A stretch of 18,947 bases of DNA from CAYQXJ01 sp964421565 (lineage in GTDB: Bacteria > Planctomycetota > Brocadiia > SM23-32). Position 1 is the first letter of the stretch, and each line of letters begins with the position of its first letter. Location: the NCBI GenBank assembly GCA_964421565.1, contig CAYQXJ010000026.1, positions 1 through 18,947 of the forward strand. Direction: 5' to 3'. The position numbers and the translations under genes are program-made. Shown here in pieces: positions 14,942 through 18,947 of this stretch. The notes under the pieces are model-generated. The model made no database searches. It worked only from the letters and a program-made list of their open reading frames with translations, and was not told the DNA's origin.

Positions 14942-14972
14942 CGGGGGCGGCGCCGGGGCCGGGCGGGCTTTG

Positions 14973-15908
14973 ATGAGAGCTTCCCAGACGACGGCGGCGG
15001 CGAATCCCTTCGTATCGGTGGTGGTGCCGGCCTACAACGCAGAGAGCACCATCGGGGACTGCATCGAGGCGCTCCTTGCTCAGAGCTATCCCCGGGATCG
15101 TTACGAGATCATTATCGTTGACAACGGCAGCACGGATGGCACCGCGGAGGTCGTGGGCAAGTATCCCGTTCAGTACGTCTATTGGGATGACGTCCGGACG
15201 TCCTACGCTGCCCGGAACGCCGGCGCTGAAAGGGCCCGGGGCGAGGCACTCGCTTTCTGTGATGCCGATCAGTTGGCGACGCCGCACTGGCTGGAGGCGT
15301 TGTTGTCTCATTGGCAGGACCCGCGGTATGCCGGCTTCTGTGGGCCGTGCCCGATCACGGCGCGCTCCCGCGGGCTCGCCGAGCGCTACCACGCGCTTAA
15401 GGCGGCCGACCTGTATAACGAAGGCGAGGTGGATCGCGTGGTGCCATACTGGGGCTGCGGGAACCTCTGCGTGAGTGTGGACGACTTCCGGGCGGTAGGC
15501 GGCTTCGCAGAAGAACAGGTGACCGGTGCCGATCACCGGTTCTGCCTGGAACTGGTCGAAATGACCGGTCGACAGATTCTGTACATCGCGGACGCCGTCC
15601 AGTACCACAGGGCACGCAGTTCGCTTCACTCTTTGCTGAAGCAGCGCTTCCGCTGGATGTACGGCTACGCTGAGCGGAGGGAAGGTGTCCCCCGCCCAAG
15701 GACCATATCGCAACTGGTGGTCGTCACCGCCTACTACTGGGCCAGAGTACCCTTCCTGGCAACCCTTGAGGCGTTCCGTGCGCCGCCGGAGCAGCGGGAC
15801 CTGCGCGTCTATACCGTCTGCGCCGATGCCGTGGTTTCGGCTGTGGACCTTGCCGCGCGGTTGGCTTATCGACTCGGGCTGCCCCCCGGAATCGCCGGCG
15901 GGATGTAG
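14973..15908 (+). CDS. GT2 glycosyltransferase
   Basis: Family 2 glycosyltransferase of 311 residues, likely adding a sugar to the lipid-linked EPS repeat unit on the cytoplasmic face. Motifs: VSVVVPAYNAESTI (14-27), IIVDNGSTDGT (47-57), SYAARNAGAERARG (77-90), DAD in FCDADQLATP (97-99), and a GADHRFCLEL acceptor-site segment in place of the usual GEDxD. The C-terminal part has one possible membrane-associated stretch (VVTAYYWARVPFLATL). ATG 14973 is preceded only by a GGGCGGGC region, so initiation may be weak or coupled; TTG immediately before is an alternative. It lies 31 nt after the previous gene. Confidence 0.88.
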   Translation: MRASQTTAAANPFVSVVVPAYNAESTIGDCIEALLAQSYPRDRYEIIIVDNGSTDGTAEVVGKYPVQYVYWDDVRTSYAARNAGAERARGEALAFCDADQLATPHWLEALLSHWQDPRYAGFCGPCPITARSRGLAERYHALKAADLYNEGEVDRVVPYWGCGNLCVSVDDFRAVGGFAEEQVTGADHRFCLELVEMTGRQILYIADAVQYHRARSSLHSLLKQRFRWMYGYAERREGVPRPRTISQLVVVTAYYWARVPFLATLEAFRAPPEQRDLRVYTVCADAVVSAVDLAARLAYRLGLPPGIAGGM

Positions 15909-15937
15909 CCGCCCGGGTGGTGTAAGTGACGGGGAGG

Positions 15938-15979
15938 GTGTTGATTCTGTGCGACAGATGTGTTGATTATCGTGGACGG
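15938..15979 (+). promoter_or_regulatory. Tandem dyad sites C and D, 22 bp apart, before the ligase gene
   Basis: GTGTTGA-TTCTGT-GCGACAG (15938-15957) and GTGTTGA-TTATCG-TGGACGG (15960-15979) repeat at exactly 22 bp, the same spacing as the pair at 9793-9834. The left arm extends to GTGTTGATT, as in sites A and B. The pair ends 39 nt before the TTG start of the ligase-like gene. No GG-N10-GC sigma-54 element was found between the pair and the start or just upstream. A poor sigma-70-like TTGATT (15941-15946), 18 nt, GATTAT (15965-15970) overlaps the sites. Confidence 0.5.
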
Positions 15980-16018
15980 TTTCCGGGCGCTTTCAGACAG
16001 AATCCGCGGAGCTGACTC

Positions 16019-17320
16019 TTGGCTTACCTTGTTCTGCTCGTCTATGTCGCCGCGCTCTTCATCCGGCCGCAGGAATGGGTTGCCTGGATGTACGGTTGGC
16101 GACTGATGGATGTCATCGTCGGGGCTGCATTGCTCAGCTACGGCGCGCACCTGCTGACCACCGATTGGCGGTTCCTGAAAAAGTGCCCCGAGACGTGGAT
16201 GATGCTCGGCCTCTACGTCGGCGTGCTCATGAGCCACGTGCGCCACACCTACTTCGCCGCCCTTATCGAGAGCTTCCAGAGCTTCGGTAAGACCGTCCTC
16301 ATCTTTCTGCTCGTCGTCTCCCTGGTCAACACCGTCAAGCGCGCCAAGGGCCTCATCCTGGTCATGATCCTCGGCTGCCTGTTCATGAGCGCTCACGCCT
16401 GGCTGCAGTGGAACCGGGGCTACGGGTTCGGCGGCGATTTTGAAGTGTTTCGTCCCCTCACCACACAAGACATCGTTCGTGTGCGCGCCCTCGGCTTTTT
16501 CAACGACCCGAACGACCTCGCCCTCATGCTGGTGACCGTGCTGCCCTTCCTGTTCAGCGGCGCCATCAGCCGCGGGCGGGCGCTGCCGACGCGCGTCCTC
16601 TCGCTTGCCGCCTGTGTGCCCATGATCGCCGTCATCTTCATGACAAACTCCCGCGGCGGCTGGCTCGCCCTCGGCGCCATGAGCATGGCCTACGTCTGGC
16701 TCCACTTGCGGCACAGGAAGATCGCCACCGTCCTGGCCATCTTCGTCTTCATCGCGCTCTTCTTCCTCGGGCCGTCCCGGCTGGCTATGGTCAGCGCGGG
16801 CGAGGACCGCGTCGCCCTCTGGGGATACGGCAACTGGATGCTGAAGCGCTGGCCCCTCTTTGGCGCAGGCTTCGGCCGCTTCACCGAGTTCTCCGAGCGC
16901 AGCATGGTCGCGCACAACTCCTTCGTGCACTGCTACGCGGAGCTCGGGCTCTTCGGGTACTTCTTCTGGATGGGGCTCGTCGTTTCCGCGCTCAAGGACG
17001 GGTGGGCCCTCGCCAGGGCGCCTCAGCAGTCGGAAGCACCATCGCCCGACGTTCTTGAACTGGCCCGGCTCGGCCGGGCTTCCACGGCGGCACTGGTCGG
17101 CTTCCTGTCCGGCGCCGTGTTCCTGAGCCGCAGCTACGTCCTGCCCCTGTTCATCCTGACAGCGCTGGTGGGCGCGTTGCGACTTGCATACGGGACCGTA
17201 ACGGAACAAGACCTTCCGGATCGCCTTACGTCCGAGAACTGGAGACTGGTGGCCGCCTGCACGTTAGCCAGTATACCGGCCCTCTGGATCTTCATTCGCA
17301 TTTTCAACATCATCGGCTGA
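16019..17320 (+). CDS. O-antigen ligase/polymerase-like membrane protein (exosortase-associated O-glycosylation ligase type)
   Basis: Polytopic inner-membrane protein of 433 residues with roughly 10 hydrophobic segments, of the Wzy_C/WaaL superfamily. Hallmarks of the putative O-glycosylation ligase subgroup found in exosortase loci: AALFIRPQEW near the start, FNDPNDLALMLVTVLPF (161-177), MTNSRGGWLALG (208-219) and the large periplasmic loop with VAHNSFVHCYAELG (297-310). It could join glycan to protein or polymerise the EPS repeat unit; no other polymerase is visible in the window, so both are open. The start is TTG 16019, with GGAG at 16008-16011 seven nt ahead, and the homologous N-terminal helix begins here. 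It has its own 110-nt upstream gap with dyad sites. Confidence 0.88.
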   Translation: MAYLVLLVYVAALFIRPQEWVAWMYGWRLMDVIVGAALLSYGAHLLTTDWRFLKKCPETWMMLGLYVGVLMSHVRHTYFAALIESFQSFGKTVLIFLLVVSLVNTVKRAKGLILVMILGCLFMSAHAWLQWNRGYGFGGDFEVFRPLTTQDIVRVRALGFFNDPNDLALMLVTVLPFLFSGAISRGRALPTRVLSLAACVPMIAVIFMTNSRGGWLALGAMSMAYVWLHLRHRKIATVLAIFVFIALFFLGPSRLAMVSAGEDRVALWGYGNWMLKRWPLFGAGFGRFTEFSERSMVAHNSFVHCYAELGLFGYFFWMGLVVSALKDGWALARAPQQSEAPSPDVLELARLGRASTAALVGFLSGAVFLSRSYVLPLFILTALVGALRLAYGTVTEQDLPDRLTSENWRLVAACTLASIPALWIFIRIFNIIG

Positions 17321-17419
17321 AACGCGCCCGGCGGCATGCCATGTGCACTCGCGGCCGGGCAGGGAGGGCGGCGCAGCGGCGCTGCCCCTTCTAACCGGTA
17401 GACACCGAGCAGGGCACGC
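17321..17419 (+). other. Short intergenic gap with a GC-rich hairpin
   Basis: GGGCAG and CTGCCC flank an inner GCAGC-GGC-GCTGC repeat (about 17358-17388), followed by CTTCT. A weak attenuator or terminator-like hairpin is possible, but the T-run is poor. No dyad site or sigma-54 element is seen, so the flippase gene is probably transcribed with the ligase. Confidence 0.3.
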
Positions 17420-18947
17420 ATGAACGGCCTACGGGACAGAGTGCGCAGGGGGTGGGACTTCGGGCGCCGCCTCGTCCGGGGGCTGCTGGCCGACTCCTCG
17501 AAGGGCTCGATCGCCCAGCGCGCCGTGCGGGGCAGCTTCTGGCTCGGTGCTTCCGGAGGCATAGGACGCCTGCTGCAGGCCCTGCAGACCGTCATCCTCA
17601 CCCGCCTGCTCATCCCCGCCGACTTCGGCCTCATGCGGCTGGCCGTCGACGGCATCGCCTTTGCCGCTGTCTTCTCGCACTTCGGCGTCAACACCGCCCT
17701 CGTGCAGCGCAAGGAACTCGACGAGCCGTACCTGCAGACGGCCTGGACGATGGACCTGTTCCGCTACCTGCTCATGTTCGGGGCGGCGATGCTGCTGGCC
17801 GGTCCGCTGTCCCGGCTGGTGCTGAGCCGGGCGGAGGGCGACGCCGCCCACCGGGCGGGGCAGTTGGCGGCCGTCATCCGGCTTGTTTCGCTGAAGTTCG
17901 TCTTCATGGGCTTCAGCAACAACACCGGCATCAACATGCTGTACCGCGAGCTGAACTTCCGGCGCAAGCAGACCTACGAGATCTGCCTCAGCGTCGTCGG
18001 CGTAGCGTTCACGGTCGGGCTCGCCTTCTGGCTGCGCAGCGTCTGGGCGCTGGCGTGGGGCCAGGTGCTGTACGGCTTCGGCGAGTTCGTCGGCTCCTAC
18101 ATCGTGCACCCGTTCCGCCCGAAGTTCCGCTTCCACTGGGACGAGGCGCGCGAGCTATTCAGCTTCGGAAAGCACATCTTCCTCAGCGGCATGCTCGGCT
18201 TCCTGCGCGGCTCGCTCGGCACGCTGCTGCTGGGCTACCTTCTGGGCGCGACGGCGGTCGGGTACTACTCGCTCGGCCGCTCGCTCGTCTTGCTGCCGGT
18301 GGGCGCTATCCTGCCGGCCATCACCGGCGTGCTCTATCCCGCCTTCTCACGCCTGCAGCAGGACAAGGCGGCCCTGCGGCGGGGATTGCTGCGAGTGCTG
18401 GGGCTCGGCACGCTGGTGGTGGGGCCGATGCTGGTCGGCATCGCGGTCACGGCCGGGCCGCTCGTCCGCGTAGCTTACGGGCCGGACTATCTGCCCGCCG
18501 CCACGGTCGCTATCCTGTTTTGTGCAATCCGGTACTTCTCGTTCGTTGGCGGCCCGATGGGCAGCCTTCTTACCGCCCGGGGCAAACCGGGTCTCAACAA
18601 CATCGCGATCTTCGCCGATATGGTCGTCCTGCTCAGCACGGTTTTCCCGCTGATCGAGCGTTTCGGCCTGCCGGGCATGGTGCTTGCGGTCCTGTTTGGT
18701 CGAGCGGCTGAGGCGCTTGTGCGGCTGGCCCTTGTGCGCCGCGAACTTGAGTTGTCATTAATGAGAAGTGCCGGGGCTGTGGCCAGGCCTCTGGGTGCCA
18801 GCCTGCTGATGGGCGCCGGCGTGTTGTGGACGCGACATCTCGTGTCGGTGGAGGGTCCGGCCGTGTTGTTGATTCTGGTGCCCACCGGTGTTGTGCTGTA
18901 TGCACTGTTTAGCCTGACACTCGACAGGGCCGGCTGGCGTGAGGCCG
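17420..18947 (+). CDS. Polysaccharide flippase (Wzx/MOP superfamily), 3' end outside the window
   Basis: The frame opens at ATG 17420 and stays open to the window end (509 complete codons), so the gene is truncated by the right edge. The product moves lipid-linked EPS repeat units across the inner membrane. After a cytoplasmic N-terminal part it shows the family start: RAVRGSFWLGASGGIGRLLQ, then TVILTRLLIPADFGLMRLAV. A later LFSFGKHIFLSGMLGFLRGS and ATAVGYYSLGRSLVLLP match the second-half pattern of RfbX/WzxC-type proteins, with about 12 hydrophobic segments in view. The Shine-Dalgarno is weak (AGGG, 5 nt). An out-of-frame open stretch on the same strand (17452-18711) is low-complexity and not a gene. 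Confidence 0.92.
   Translation, partial: MNGLRDRVRRGWDFGRRLVRGLLADSSKGSIAQRAVRGSFWLGASGGIGRLLQALQTVILTRLLIPADFGLMRLAVDGIAFAAVFSHFGVNTALVQRKELDEPYLQTAWTMDLFRYLLMFGAAMLLAGPLSRLVLSRAEGDAAHRAGQLAAVIRLVSLKFVFMGFSNNTGINMLYRELNFRRKQTYEICLSVVGVAFTVGLAFWLRSVWALAWGQVLYGFGEFVGSYIVHPFRPKFRFHWDEARELFSFGKHIFLSGMLGFLRGSLGTLLLGYLLGATAVGYYSLGRSLVLLPVGAILPAITGVLYPAFSRLQQDKAALRRGLLRVLGLGTLVVGPMLVGIAVTAGPLVRVAYGPDYLPAATVAILFCAIRYFSFVGGPMGSLLTARGKPGLNNIAIFADMVVLLSTVFPLIERFGLPGMVLAVLFGRAAEALVRLALVRRELELSLMRSAGAVARPLGASLLMGAGVLWTRHLVSVEGPAVLLILVPTGVVLYALFSLTLDRAGWREA

Noticed and set aside
15866..17209. 447-codon open frame on the minus strand opposite the ligase-like gene
   Set aside because: Rich in Glu, Asp, Gln and His as expected opposite a hydrophobic membrane gene; no family motif.
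17452..18711. 419-codon open frame on the plus strand overlapping the flippase
   Set aside because: Ala/Arg/Pro-rich out-of-frame shadow; the frame from 17420 encodes a clear membrane flippase.
1..18947. CRISPR array, tRNA, rRNA, insertion sequence or prophage features
   Set aside because: No regularly spaced repeats, transposase motifs or RNA-gene folds were recognised on either strand.

Overview
This window is a large exopolysaccharide (EPS) biosynthesis and protein-sorting locus of the exosortase/PEP-CTERM type. The DNA is GC-rich and the genes are closely packed, with clear Shine-Dalgarno sequences. An outer-membrane-type polysaccharide export lipoprotein, a Wzz-like co-polymerase and a flippase indicate a diderm bacterium. 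I cannot name the lineage. The gene style, with an exosortase/EpsI fusion, a secreted DUF4832-like protein and a PEP-CTERM protein, would fit an environmental planctomycete/PVC-type or proteobacterial genome, but that is a guess.

Layout. From about 10.8 kb leftwards everything is on the minus strand: a single-gene unit for a PEP-CTERM surface protein (9899-10768); a seven-gene run (9500 down to 1078) of export lipoprotein, ExeA-like ATPase, chain-length determinant, tyrosine autokinase, GT2 glycosyltransferase, NodB/deacetylase-like membrane protein and exosortase-EpsI; then a separate unit with the initiating sugar-1-phosphate transferase (130-837) and the first codons of another secreted protein running off the left edge. 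From 11.1 kb rightwards everything is on the plus strand: a DUF4832-like secreted protein, a GT2-GtrA fusion, a VanZ-like protein, two more GT2 enzymes, an O-antigen-ligase-like protein (TTG start), and a flippase running off the right edge.

How they work together. The sugar transferase loads the first sugar on undecaprenyl phosphate. The glycosyltransferases extend the repeat unit and the flippase moves it across the inner membrane. The ligase/polymerase-like protein, co-polymerase and autokinase set polymerisation and chain length, and the lipoprotein contributes to export. The exosortase cleaves PEP-CTERM proteins such as the one encoded here, and such proteins are usually found together with EPS of this type.

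The most interesting signal is regulatory. Four non-coding regions carry an exact GGCA-N6-TTGC element, which is a sigma-54 -24/-12 promoter core, each 36 to 65 nt (predicted leader) ahead of a transcription unit. They precede the sugar transferase, the export operon, the PEP-CTERM gene and, divergently, the DUF4832/glycosyltransferase operon. Upstream of them lie copies of a shared 7-6-7 dyad, GTGTTGA-N6-T(C/G)(A/G)A(C/A)A(C/G). Two loci have tandem pairs at exactly 22 bp spacing. This looks like an NtrC-type enhancer/sigma-54 regulon wired across the whole locus. A further tandem pair lies before the ligase gene, where I find no sigma-54 promoter.
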